Assembly (NCBI GenBank): GCA_938011325.1 | Contig: CALLUD010000012.1 | Location: 124,001-188,000, forward strand | Origin: an uncultured Spartobacteria bacterium | GTDB taxonomy: Bacteria; Verrucomicrobiota; Verrucomicrobiia; Chthoniobacterales; JAATET01 | Length of the DNA: 64,000 bases | Reading direction: 5' to 3' | Shown here: piece after piece, positions 36,794 through 45,589 of the stretch | Numbering within the stretch: the stretch's first letter is position 1 | Layout: every line of letters begins with the position of its first letter | Position numbers and translations under genes: made by a program | The notes under the pieces: generated by a model | The model's input: only the letters and a program-made list of their open reading frames with translations | Databases searched by the model: none | What the model was told of the DNA's origin: nothing

Positions 36794-37181
36794 GAGAACC
36801 ACCCCAGCATCACTGCCCATCCACATCACCCCGCATCACCTTCGACTGAGCCCCGCGCTCGAGGAGTTCGCTCGTGGAAAGCTCGCGAAGGTTCCGCGTT
36901 TCGCCAGAGACGTGCAGGCTGCGGACCTTGTCCTGCGTCGCCACCATGGCACCTCGAAGGGCCGGCAGTTCTCGGCGAGCGCACGGCTCGCCGTGGCCGG
37001 ACGCGATATCCACGCGACCGCGACTCATGCAAACCTCTACGCCGCAATCGTGAAACTGGTCGGATTGCTGGCCCGTCGCTCGCGGAAGAGAAAGACGCGC
37101 CTTGCCCGGCCTGTGTCCCTCCGGGCTGCGACCCCTCCAGCGCGCCGCAGCCGGAGTGTGACCCGAAAAAGATTGGCATGA
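36786..37181 (+). CDS. HPF/RaiA-like ribosome hibernation factor
   Basis: A 131-residue protein with an S30AE-type domain: I-H-I-T-P-H-H-L-R-L-S-P-A-L-E-E-F-A-R-G-K-L-A-K-V, then A-D-L-V-L-R-R-H-H-G, and V-A-G-R-D-I-H-A-T-A-T-H-A-N-L-Y-A-A-I. Short HPF proteins bind the 30S subunit and produce inactive ribosomes in stationary phase. The C-terminal tail is very basic (K-R-K-T-R and R-K-R) and lacks the extra dimerisation domain of long HPF. The ATG at 36786 overlaps the preceding small frame. Confidence 0.85.
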   Translation: MNERTTPASLPIHITPHHLRLSPALEEFARGKLAKVPRFARDVQAADLVLRRHHGTSKGRQFSASARLAVAGRDIHATATHANLYAAIVKLVGLLARRSRKRKTRLARPVSLRAATPPARRSRSVTRKRLA

Positions 37182-37730
37182 GCTGACGAGGGACGAGCAG
37201 CGAGATGCGGAACGGCGCGCGGCTCGTGTCAAGAAGGATGGCGGCGCGTGCCGGCATGTCATGCGAGGTTGACCTGAAGGGAAAGCGGTCCCGGATTCGT
37301 CGAAGATCGCGGCGTTTCCTTTGGCGGAGATTGCGGGGATCGCACGTTCAAGCTCCTCATATTTGAGAGCAGCTGAAGATCGCCGTTCGCATGGATGGGC
37401 GATGGTAGCTCCCGACATCGCGGAGTCGGCTGCGCGGGAGCCGTCGGCCCGAATCGCCGGCGCGGAGGGGCATCGTCTCTTGCAAGCTTTGGATTTCCTC
37501 CAGGGAGCATGAAGAGCCCATTCAAGACTCGGGCTCAGCGTAAGAAATAGAAGAACCTTACCGGATTCAGGAAATGGCGATTCTGTTGCCAGGGTCGCGT
37601 GCTGACGCGACGGACCTCCGGGGGCGCATCGTTCAAAAAAGTGGAATTGTATACAATCATGGCGTATGGGAAGGTTGACAGGCAATCCGGCAGAACGGGA
37701 CTGGCTCGACGGGATTGCGCGTGAAAGTTT
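37182..37730. other. Intergenic region with a TTGTATACAA-type dyad
   Basis: No gene is supported in these 549 bases. Frames on both strands are short, Pro/Arg-rich and lack family features. The last 90 bases contain the perfect dyad at 37646-37657 and a TTGACA at 37675-37680, so they probably form the control region of the SGNH-hydrolase gene. Confidence 0.55.
37646..37657. promoter_or_regulatory. Perfect palindrome ATTGTATACAAT
   Basis: A 12-base perfect palindrome 74 bases before the ATG of the SGNH-hydrolase gene, in an otherwise GC-rich stretch. The TTGTATACAA core resembles operators of GntR-type regulators. A GntR-LacI type regulator is encoded at 45590-46765, eight kilobases away. The link is an inference. 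Confidence 0.45.
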
Positions 37731-40700
37731 ATGAGTGTTTCCCCAAAAAGATTTGCCCTTTCCCTGTGCGCTGCGGCGTTTTCTCTGATTGTAAGCGCCT
37801 CCGCCCGCGCCGAGCTGCTTGCATACGAAGGTTTTGACCATCCTGCCGGCTCCCTGGTCGGCCGAACGGGTGCCCTGGGTTTCAAATCCCCTTACACGGC
37901 GATGGGCTCCGGCCTGAGTGCCGCTTCGCCGGGGATGGTGTATGCAGGATTGCCGACGACCGGTAACAAGGTCGCGCTTTCCGGCACCGCGAACGGAATT
38001 TTTGCCGAGCTGACGCACTCTCCCGAGACGCCGGGCACGACGATCTATTTCAGCTACCTCGCGCAGGTGACCAGCGGCAGCAGCTACGCGGGCGTGTCGC
38101 TGTTCCAGGGTGACACGGAGATGCTCTACACGGGCCGGATCAACGGCTATTTTGGCGTCGACACCCACGATGGCACGCAGGCGGCCACGGCCACGCCGGT
38201 CAGCAAGCTTTCGCTGATCGTTTGCCGTGTGGACTTCGCTGCGAACTCCGCAACGATCCGGCTCTACGTCAATCCCACCTCGCCGATCGAGCCGCCCTAT
38301 GCGCGCCTGACGGTCACCAGGAACTCCCCGATCACGTATGATCGTATTCGCATCGCGTCGTCGGGAGTCACGGGATCGATCGACGAGTTTCGCCTTGGCA
38401 CGACCTTCGCGGATGTGTGCCCGGTTGCGCCGGGAGCTTCACCGGAGAAGGTCGTGGTGCTGGGATCCTCCGTCGCGTGGGGGCAGGGGGCGAGTCCGCA
38501 GAGCCAGGGCTGGGCGTATCGTTTGCAGAATCTCCTGCAGAATCAGGCCCCGATCGTGCCGGGTTCGGAGGTGAAATGGCAGGTGGCAAACGCGTCGATC
38601 CCCGGGGATACGACGGGCAAGGTGCTGGCCCGCTTCCAGAACGACCTCGTGAATGCGCATCCCGACGGCGACATCGTGATCATCGGATTGTCGCTCGCCA
38701 ACGAGGGGCTCGTGGGGGCCAACGACGCTGCCGCGCAAAGCGTTTACGAGAGCTTCCGGAGTGGAATGGCGGAGATCATCAGCCGCTGCCGGCAGAACGG
38801 CTACTATCCCGTGATCGGCCTCGTGTATCCGAACGGAAACTACACGGCCTCCCAATACGGGTTCGTGAAACGGATGAACCTGTTGCTCAACTCGTGGAAC
38901 GTGCCGAGCTTCAACTTCCTTGGCGGCCCGGACAATGGCTCGGGCAAATGGGCGCCCGGGCACGAGACCGATCCCTACCACCCGAACAACGCCGGGCACG
39001 GCGAGATGTATTACACGATTGTGCCGTCGTTGTTTGACGCCATCGCGGCCGGAAAGACCGCGCTGCCGGGAGTTCGCGAGCCGAGCGTGAATACCTACCT
39101 GCGCCTCACGCGGAATGACGCGCAGCCGGCACCGATCAGTTTTGTTCCTCCGCATCCCATGCACTCGGCCACGATGGCGTTCCGCGTGCGCCTGACGGGC
39201 ACGGGAACAATTGCCGCAATTGGCGCGGGCGCAAATCGCGCAACGCTCGAGGTGCAGGACGCCGGGGTCATTTACTACGGCCCGAACGGTGCGGCCCAGA
39301 GCATCATTGTCGACATCAATGACGGAAAGTGGCACGACATCGCGCTCTCTCACCGCTACGCGACGAATCAGACGTTCGTGTTCATCGATGGCGTGCAGCG
39401 GGCGACCCTCAACGAGACGTTTGCACCCGATCGCTTCGTGCTCGGCGGTGCGGATGGTGCCGCGGGACGCGTGCCCGCCCCGGCCCAGGCGGATTATCGC
39501 GAGCTGTGCATCTATCGCGCATCGTGGACTCCCGAGGAGGCAATGGCGCAGAGCAACGGCGCCACGCAGCAGGCGAGTCTGGAAATTTTCTCTCCGCTTG
39601 CGGACAGCGATCCGGAATCGGGCAAGGCACTCGAAAACCGGGCGCAGAGTCTCACGAACGCAGTCCTCAACACGGCCAGCTTCACGAAGATCACTGCGCA
39701 GCCTCCGCCGGACAACCTGACCGCGTATTCGTTCGCGCCCGGCACCACGAGCCTCACATGGACGAGCATGGGCTACGGTGGCAGCGGTTTCACGATCGAG
39801 CGCCGTCGCACGGGTGTGGCCGAGGCCTGGACCACGGCGGGCACCAGCCCCGGAAATGTGCCGGGATTCGAGGACTCCGGGTTGATATCCGGGCAAAGCT
39901 ACGATTACCGCGTCTCGACCGCGGAAGGCGCGCTGCAGGGTGATTACAGCAAGGTCGTGACCATCGTCGCCGGCGGGCAGAGCGCGCTTTCCTACGACGA
40001 GTGGGTGGCGGAGCAGTTCGCTAGCAACGCGTCCACCTACCTCATCGACTTCAACACGACAGCTTCGCCGAATTACGACGGCACGACCTGGAACACGATC
40101 AGCAGCTCGACCAACACCACGCCGCGTGCCCTTGTGGATACGAACGGAAGTTCGAGCGGCTACACGTTTGCCATCACGGATGGTTTCGACCAGACCCGTG
40201 ACGATGGCGGGTCCGTTTTGGCGGACTACCCGGCGACTGCGCAGAGAACGATGTTTGCCCTGCGCGACGACAACCCGCTCACGGGCAGCATGACCATCTC
40301 CGGGCTCGATCCCAACAAGACCTACGACTTCGCGTTCTTTGCGCGGCGCGGCTCGCTGGTGGCGGGATACGATTACACCGGCATCTACACGTTCACCGGC
40401 GGCGGGACTCCGGTATCCGTCATCGTGGACGCGGCAACGAATACCGAGATTACCTCCGTGCCCGGCCTGCAACCGTCAGCCGGCGGCACGATCACGCTGA
40501 CGATCACGGGTGGCCCCGGCGCGGGGAATGATTTCCCGGTCATCAACTTCCTGCGATTCAGCGAAAACGATCCGCAATACGAACAGGACATTCTCCCGAC
40601 GAGCGATCCGGACGGCGACGGGATCACGAATTTCGAGGAATACGCGCGGGGCCTGAATCCGCACGTCGCCGACGATGAGCCGTTCGATTTCGACGACATC

Positions 40701-40919
40701 GAATCGCAATCCGGCGCGAACCTCCGCCTCAAGATCACCAGGAATCGCAAGGCAAAGGACGTGACCTACGCGCTCGAGAAATCGACCGATCTGGAACTTT
40801 GGGAGCCGGCGACGGGTTCCACCACGTCGGTGGACGGGGCGTTCGGTGCCATCGAAACGCTCTCCTACGACACGATGATGGAGGAACCGTTCATGTTCTT
40901 CCGCGTGCGGATGGAGTAG
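37731..40919 (+). CDS. Secreted multidomain SGNH/GDSL-type hydrolase
   Basis: A 1062-residue exported protein. After the signal peptide (ending A-S-A-R-A) come a beta-sandwich region (about 30-235), an SGNH esterase domain (about 240-440), a LamG-like domain (about 450-620), a fibronectin-type segment, another beta domain and a calcium-binding D-P-D-G-D-G-I-T-N-F-E-E-Y repeat near 959. The catalytic Ser is S247 in L-G-S-S-V-A-W-G; the D and H are D414 and H417 in D-P-Y-H-P-N. Block III is degenerate (G-L-S-L-A-N-E-G). Such enzymes usually remove acetyl or other esters from polysaccharides. The start ATG 37731 opens the signal peptide. The final W-E-P-A-T-G and F-F-R-V segment is typical of verrucomicrobial secreted proteins. 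Confidence 0.85.
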   Translation: MSVSPKRFALSLCAAAFSLIVSASARAELLAYEGFDHPAGSLVGRTGALGFKSPYTAMGSGLSAASPGMVYAGLPTTGNKVALSGTANGIFAELTHSPETPGTTIYFSYLAQVTSGSSYAGVSLFQGDTEMLYTGRINGYFGVDTHDGTQAATATPVSKLSLIVCRVDFAANSATIRLYVNPTSPIEPPYARLTVTRNSPITYDRIRIASSGVTGSIDEFRLGTTFADVCPVAPGASPEKVVVLGSSVAWGQGASPQSQGWAYRLQNLLQNQAPIVPGSEVKWQVANASIPGDTTGKVLARFQNDLVNAHPDGDIVIIGLSLANEGLVGANDAAAQSVYESFRSGMAEIISRCRQNGYYPVIGLVYPNGNYTASQYGFVKRMNLLLNSWNVPSFNFLGGPDNGSGKWAPGHETDPYHPNNAGHGEMYYTIVPSLFDAIAAGKTALPGVREPSVNTYLRLTRNDAQPAPISFVPPHPMHSATMAFRVRLTGTGTIAAIGAGANRATLEVQDAGVIYYGPNGAAQSIIVDINDGKWHDIALSHRYATNQTFVFIDGVQRATLNETFAPDRFVLGGADGAAGRVPAPAQADYRELCIYRASWTPEEAMAQSNGATQQASLEIFSPLADSDPESGKALENRAQSLTNAVLNTASFTKITAQPPPDNLTAYSFAPGTTSLTWTSMGYGGSGFTIERRRTGVAEAWTTAGTSPGNVPGFEDSGLISGQSYDYRVSTAEGALQGDYSKVVTIVAGGQSALSYDEWVAEQFASNASTYLIDFNTTASPNYDGTTWNTISSSTNTTPRALVDTNGSSSGYTFAITDGFDQTRDDGGSVLADYPATAQRTMFALRDDNPLTGSMTISGLDPNKTYDFAFFARRGSLVAGYDYTGIYTFTGGGTPVSVIVDAATNTEITSVPGLQPSAGGTITLTITGGPGAGNDFPVINFLRFSENDPQYEQDILPTSDPDGDGITNFEEYARGLNPHVADDEPFDFDDIESQSGANLRLKITRNRKAKDVTYALEKSTDLELWEPATGSTTSVDGAFGAIETLSYDTMMEEPFMFFRVRME

Positions 40920-41053
40920 CCGCGAATTTTGAGCCCGGGTCGCGCGGGGAAGGGGAGTCCATCGCGTGGCACGGGCGTCCGCAGGGCGGGGGAATCCTTG
41001 TCTTTTCTGGTGCAACCTTTGCGCCGAAGGCAGGTTAAATTGGCTTCGCCCTC

Positions 41054-43330
41054 ATGCCTGTTTCCATCACCCATTTTCTCGTTGCCGCTGGAATTGTTGC
41101 CACGGCTGTCGCCCAATCTCCCGTCGAGCTTGCCAATCCGCTTGTCGGCACCGCCTCGCTCGACCCCGAATTCATTGGAAATGCTCCGCCGCCGGGAGAG
41201 GAGGCCTACACGGGGTTTACCCATCCCGGCCCGGGACTGCCGCATCGATGGGTGCAGGTCGGTCCGATCAACAAGGTGCTCGAGGAAACCGCCGGCAACC
41301 ACGGCATCCGCTCCTCCTACATTCACTCGAGACGGACGATGCTCGGATTCTCCTCACCGATGCCGGGCCTCACGATCATGCCGGTCGTCGGGGCGTGGAA
41401 TGTCCCGCCCGATCGCAGCTACGCGTCGCCATGGAACAAGGAGACCGAGACGGCGTCGCCGGGCTACTACTCGGTGGAGTTTCCCGACACGGGTGTCCGC
41501 ACGGAGCTCACCGCGACCGAGGGCACGGGCTACTATCGCTTCACGTTTCCGAAGTCGAAGCGCTCGACGGTGCTGATCGATCTCGGGGGGCGCGGCGGCG
41601 AGGTGGAGATTGTCGGGGATCGCACGGTGCGCGGCCGCGCGGGACGGCGGAGTTTCGTGGCGGAGTTTTCGCGGCCGTTTGATGGATTTGGAGTTTTTCG
41701 TCAGAACCCACCTCACCTGGATGGCGGACTCGTTCGAAGGGACGATTTCATCGAAGCCGGGAGGCGCGACGTGTCGGGCGACTACGCCGGCGCGTATCTC
41801 GAGTTTTCGACTTCCGAGGGTGAGCAGGTTCTGGTGCGCATCGCAGCCGGCCGCGATGTGGAGGCTGCGGAGGAAACCTTGAAGGCGGACCCGCAGACAT
41901 TCGCCGAGGCGCATCAGGCTGCGGAAGACATCTGGGCCGAGAAACTCGGGCTCATCGAGGTGGAAGGCGGCACCGAAAAACAGCGGAGGCTGTTTTACTC
42001 GACGCTCTATCACTCGTTGCTGACGCCGCGGTTGATCGTGAAAAAGGGAGAGCCGGTCCGTCGGCGCGGCGCGGAGGGCGAAGTGGTGGCTCCGCATGAT
42101 ATCTACACGCCGATTGCGCTGTGGGACACGGGGCGGAATCAGGTCGTGCTTCTCACGCTTCTCGAGCCGGAGGTGAAGGCCGACATTTTGAAGAGCCATC
42201 TCGCCATGGCGCAGCGCGAGGGCTTCATGCACACCTCGTTCCACGGCGACAACGGCGTGATGATGTATCTCGGCGACTGGGAGCGCGGCATCCCGTTCGA
42301 TTACGAGGCGATCTATCCCTACCTGCGCAAAAACGCGATGGACCCGGAGGGCCCGCGAGGCGGCCTCGCGGAGTATCTCGAAAAGGGCTGGATTCACGAT
42401 GATTTCCAGGAGAATGGCAGCCCGCCGCGAGCCGATGGAAATTCCGGCGTGGACAAGACGCTCGAATACGCGTGGAGCGATTACGCGCTGGCGCAGTTCG
42501 CGAAGAAGCTCGGCAAACAGGAGGACTACGAGATGTTTCTCAAGCGCGCCTCGAATTACAAAAACGTTTACGACGCTGAATCGGGATTCATGCGCGGGCG
42601 CACCGGGGATGGCAAATGGATCGAGCCGTTTGACCCCTACGAGCCCTACTACAATTACATGTTCAAGGAAGCCAGCGGCTGGCAGACGCTCTGGCTCGTG
42701 CCGCACGACGTGCAGGGGCTGATCCACCTCATGGGCGGGCGTGATGTGTTCAACGAGCGGCTCGATTATTTCTTCAGCACGCCTTACGAGCCGAAAGGCA
42801 TTGCCCGCGACGTGACCGGAATGGTGGGGCTCTACTGCCAGGGCAACCAGCCCGACCAGCACGCGCCGTATCTCTACTGCTACTCCGGCCAGCCGTGGAA
42901 GACGCAGAAACTCGTGCGGCAGATTCTCGAAACGATGTATGGGAGCGACAAATACGGCCTCGCGTTCCCGGGCATGGACGACCAGGGCGCGACGGCGTCG
43001 TGGTATGTCTTCAGCGCGCTCGGTTTCTATCCGGTAGATCCCTCGAGTCCAAATTACGTGATCGGGTCTCCTCTCTTCGACAAGGCCACCATTCACATGG
43101 GCAACGGCAAGGATCTCGTCATCGAAGCAAAGAACAACTCGCCGGAGAATTGCTACGTCCAGTCCGCGACGCTCAACGGCAAGCCGTGGGACAAGCCATG
43201 GTTCAGTCACGCGGACATTGCCGAAGGCGGGCACTTCGTCTTCGAAATGGGGCCGCAGCCGAACAAGGAGTGGGGAAGTGCTCCGAAGGATGCGCCACCG
43301 TCAATGACACCGGTGACTGACGGCGATTAA
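41054..43330 (+). CDS. Secreted GH92 alpha-mannosidase-family enzyme with Gln at the acid position
   Basis: A 758-residue exported protein with signal peptide (ending A-T-A-V-A-Q). GH92 marks are N-P-L-V-G-T-A at the start, L-L-T-P-R-L-I, the F-H-G-D-N-G-V-M-M-Y-L-G-D-W-E-R-G segment, Y-N-Y-M-F-K-E-A-S-G-W-Q, and G-M-D-D-Q-G-A-T-A-S-W-Y-V-F-S-A-L-G-F-Y-P-V. Most GH92 exo-mannosidases have G-N-E-P with Glu as general acid. Here the motif is Y-C-Q-G-N-Q-P-D-Q-H, with Q599 in that place. The aspartates of the base motif remain. The protein therefore may not be an ordinary mannosidase; a related Gln variant has been linked with mannosyl-phosphate cleavage. It stands as a single gene, 134 bases after the SGNH-hydrolase gene. 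Confidence 0.88.
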   Translation: MPVSITHFLVAAGIVATAVAQSPVELANPLVGTASLDPEFIGNAPPPGEEAYTGFTHPGPGLPHRWVQVGPINKVLEETAGNHGIRSSYIHSRRTMLGFSSPMPGLTIMPVVGAWNVPPDRSYASPWNKETETASPGYYSVEFPDTGVRTELTATEGTGYYRFTFPKSKRSTVLIDLGGRGGEVEIVGDRTVRGRAGRRSFVAEFSRPFDGFGVFRQNPPHLDGGLVRRDDFIEAGRRDVSGDYAGAYLEFSTSEGEQVLVRIAAGRDVEAAEETLKADPQTFAEAHQAAEDIWAEKLGLIEVEGGTEKQRRLFYSTLYHSLLTPRLIVKKGEPVRRRGAEGEVVAPHDIYTPIALWDTGRNQVVLLTLLEPEVKADILKSHLAMAQREGFMHTSFHGDNGVMMYLGDWERGIPFDYEAIYPYLRKNAMDPEGPRGGLAEYLEKGWIHDDFQENGSPPRADGNSGVDKTLEYAWSDYALAQFAKKLGKQEDYEMFLKRASNYKNVYDAESGFMRGRTGDGKWIEPFDPYEPYYNYMFKEASGWQTLWLVPHDVQGLIHLMGGRDVFNERLDYFFSTPYEPKGIARDVTGMVGLYCQGNQPDQHAPYLYCYSGQPWKTQKLVRQILETMYGSDKYGLAFPGMDDQGATASWYVFSALGFYPVDPSSPNYVIGSPLFDKATIHMGNGKDLVIEAKNNSPENCYVQSATLNGKPWDKPWFSHADIAEGGHFVFEMGPQPNKEWGSAPKDAPPSMTPVTDGD

Positions 43331-43364
43331 GAAGCGCGCAACGTCATTGCAACTTGTAGTTTGA

Positions 43365-43378
43365 AGGCTCCGGAGCCT
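43365..43378. terminator. Short perfect palindrome after the GH92 gene
   Basis: AGGCTCCGGAGCCT lies 35 bases after the GH92 stop and could fold as a small hairpin with five pairs. There is no real T run, so its role as terminator is doubtful; it could also be a protein-binding site. Confidence 0.25.
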
Positions 43379-43527
43379 GTCATTTCTCGCGCCGTGGCGT
43401 CGCAATCCCGACTTGGTTTCGGTGTCGAGGTTGATTGAAAAGACGGTTCTTGATATTCAGTATCGATCCAGAGGATCGGGTCCTCTCTCGCGGGCGGGAC
43501 TCGCCATGGTCGTCAGGCTGCCGTCTC

Positions 43528-45495
43528 ATGAATCCTTCAGTTCCCCCATCGGAGCACGGAAGCAATGATGCCGGGCTGTTTGCGAGCGCGTTCGAATTCG
43601 CTGCGATCGGCATTGCGCTTGTTGCGCCGGACGGACGCTGGATCCGGGTGAATCGCGCGCTTTGCGAGATGTTGGGCTATTCCGAGCCGGAGCTGCGGGA
43701 GCGCAGTTTTCAGGAACTCACGCATCCGGACGATCTCGCAAGGGACCTCGAATTGATGTCCCAGCTGCTTGCGGGGAAGCGCGAGACCTACCAGATGGAG
43801 AAACGTTACGTCCACAAGTCCGGCGAGATCGTGTGGGGGCTGTTGAGCGTGTCGCTCATCCGGGATGAGAATTCGCAGCCGCGGACTTTCCTCTCGCAGA
43901 TTCAGAACATCACGGAGCGAAAACGTGCCATCGGCGAGCTCGAGCAATTCTTTTCGCTTTCGCCCGATCTGCTCGCAATCACCGGGCTCGACGGCTATCT
44001 GCGGCAGGTGAATCCGGCCTGGACGGCCGTCCTCGGCTGGAGTGAAGCGGAGTTGCTGAGCATGCCGGTCATTGAACTGGTGCATCCCGATGATCGAGCC
44101 GCGGCGCTCGAAGCGCGACGGCAGCTCGCAGCGGGAAAACCGGTGTTGGATATCGAGAATCGCTACCGCTGCAAGGATGGCAGCTACCGCTGGCTTTCGT
44201 GGCGGTCGGTGGCGCTGGCTGACGAGGGAATCGTCTTCGCGGTGGCGCGGGATGTTTCCCGTCGCCGGGCCGAGGAGGAGGAGCGGCGCGAACTGGCCAA
44301 TCGCCTGGAGCTGGCGCGCGAGGCGGCGGAAAGCGCGAACGAAGCGAAGTCCGAGTTCCTCGCGATGATGAGCCACGAGATCCGCACGCCGATGAACGCG
44401 GTGATCGGATTCTGCGAGCTGTTGCGGCACACCGAGCTCTCCGCCGAGCAGGCCGACTACGTGGCAAACATCGAACGCGGGGGCTCGAATCTCATCGAGA
44501 TCATCAACGGCATTCTCGATTTCTCGAAGATGAAAGCCGGCGTGGTGGACGTCCACTATGCCCCGCTCGATCTGCACGCGCTCATTGACGAGGTGCACGA
44601 CCTGCTTTCGCCGCTGGCGCAGATGCGCGGGATCGATCTGCGAAAACAGCTCGCGGCGGACGTTCCCCGGCTCATCGAAAGCGATGCGCGTGCACTCAAG
44701 CGAATCCTCACGAACCTCGTCGGCAATGCGATCAAGTTCACCGAGGCTGGCCGGGTCGAGATCGATGTCGCCTGCAAGAGCGGCAGGCACGGTCGCATGC
44801 TGTGCGTGTCGGTGACTGACACTGGCATTGGCCTGACCGCGGAAACCCTTGCACGCCTGTTTCAGCCGTTTGTGCAGGGCGACTCCGCGCATCATCGGAA
44901 GTTTGGCGGCACGGGGCTCGGACTCTCGATATCGCGGCATCTCGCGGAGGCCATGGGTGGCTCTCTCGGTGCCTGGCCGCGTGGCGACGCGCGTGGGTCC
45001 GTCTTCCAGCTTTCCATTCCGCTGATGGTTTCGGACGAACCCCAGCCGGGGGGTGATAACGCGACCAGCGTGCCTGCGGAAATTGCGCCACCTCCCGGGT
45101 TGCGAATCCTGATCGCGGAGGACAACGCGACGAATCGCCGCCTGCTCATCAAGCTGCTCAAGCGGCTGGGCTGCCAGTGCAACTCCGTGGGCGACGGTCG
45201 GGATGTTCTCGATGCGATCGAGCAGGAGGAGTTTGACGTGATCCTGATGGACGTGCAGATGCCGGTGATGGATGGCATCGCGGCGACTCGGGAAATCCGG
45301 CGTCGGGAAGCGACGGACCCCGGGCGGCGGAGGCTCTACATCATCGGCCAGACCGCGTATGCGACGGTCGACGATGCGAAGCGCTGTCTCGACGCGGGAA
45401 TGGACATGCACCTCGGCAAGCCGATCCGGCTCGAGAGTCTTGCGCAGGCGCTGGCGGCCGGCGGCGCAGCGCTGAAGGTTGCTGCAGACGCTTGA
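43528..45495 (+). CDS. PAS-PAS hybrid histidine kinase with receiver
   Basis: A 655-residue soluble kinase from ATG 43528. A TTG at 43435 would add 31 residues of poor quality and is not preferred. Two PAS/PAC modules (about 20-135 and 140-255) show G-R-W-I-R-V-N-R-A-L-C-E-M-L-G-Y-S and W-T-A-V-L-G-W-S, followed by a DHp domain with H283 in M-M-S-H-E-I-R-T-P, an HATPase domain (T-G-I-G-L, G-G-T-G-L-G-L-S) and a receiver with D575 in L-M-D-V-Q-M-P-V-M-D-G. No membrane segment is present, so it senses a cytoplasmic cue. No response regulator gene is adjacent. The next gene, a transcription regulator, starts about 95 bases later. Confidence 0.93.
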   Translation: MNPSVPPSEHGSNDAGLFASAFEFAAIGIALVAPDGRWIRVNRALCEMLGYSEPELRERSFQELTHPDDLARDLELMSQLLAGKRETYQMEKRYVHKSGEIVWGLLSVSLIRDENSQPRTFLSQIQNITERKRAIGELEQFFSLSPDLLAITGLDGYLRQVNPAWTAVLGWSEAELLSMPVIELVHPDDRAAALEARRQLAAGKPVLDIENRYRCKDGSYRWLSWRSVALADEGIVFAVARDVSRRRAEEEERRELANRLELAREAAESANEAKSEFLAMMSHEIRTPMNAVIGFCELLRHTELSAEQADYVANIERGGSNLIEIINGILDFSKMKAGVVDVHYAPLDLHALIDEVHDLLSPLAQMRGIDLRKQLAADVPRLIESDARALKRILTNLVGNAIKFTEAGRVEIDVACKSGRHGRMLCVSVTDTGIGLTAETLARLFQPFVQGDSAHHRKFGGTGLGLSISRHLAEAMGGSLGAWPRGDARGSVFQLSIPLMVSDEPQPGGDNATSVPAEIAPPPGLRILIAEDNATNRRLLIKLLKRLGCQCNSVGDGRDVLDAIEQEEFDVILMDVQMPVMDGIAATREIRRREATDPGRRRLYIIGQTAYATVDDAKRCLDAGMDMHLGKPIRLESLAQALAAGGAALKVAADA

Positions 45496-45589
45496 TTTCA
45501 GGCGCGGGCAGTTGCTCAGGGGCGCATGATACACTTGTGCCATTGACCGGTTTTTCTCTGTTCGGGACAAAGGCGTGGACCCCCACAGA

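Noticed and set aside
37259..37525. Possible gene or gene remnant in the gap before the SGNH-hydrolase gene
   Set aside because: Short Pro/Arg-rich frames on both strands without family content or start signals.
38439..40472. 677-codon open frame on the minus strand opposite the SGNH-hydrolase gene
   Set aside because: No recognisable content, and opposite a well-defined secreted enzyme.
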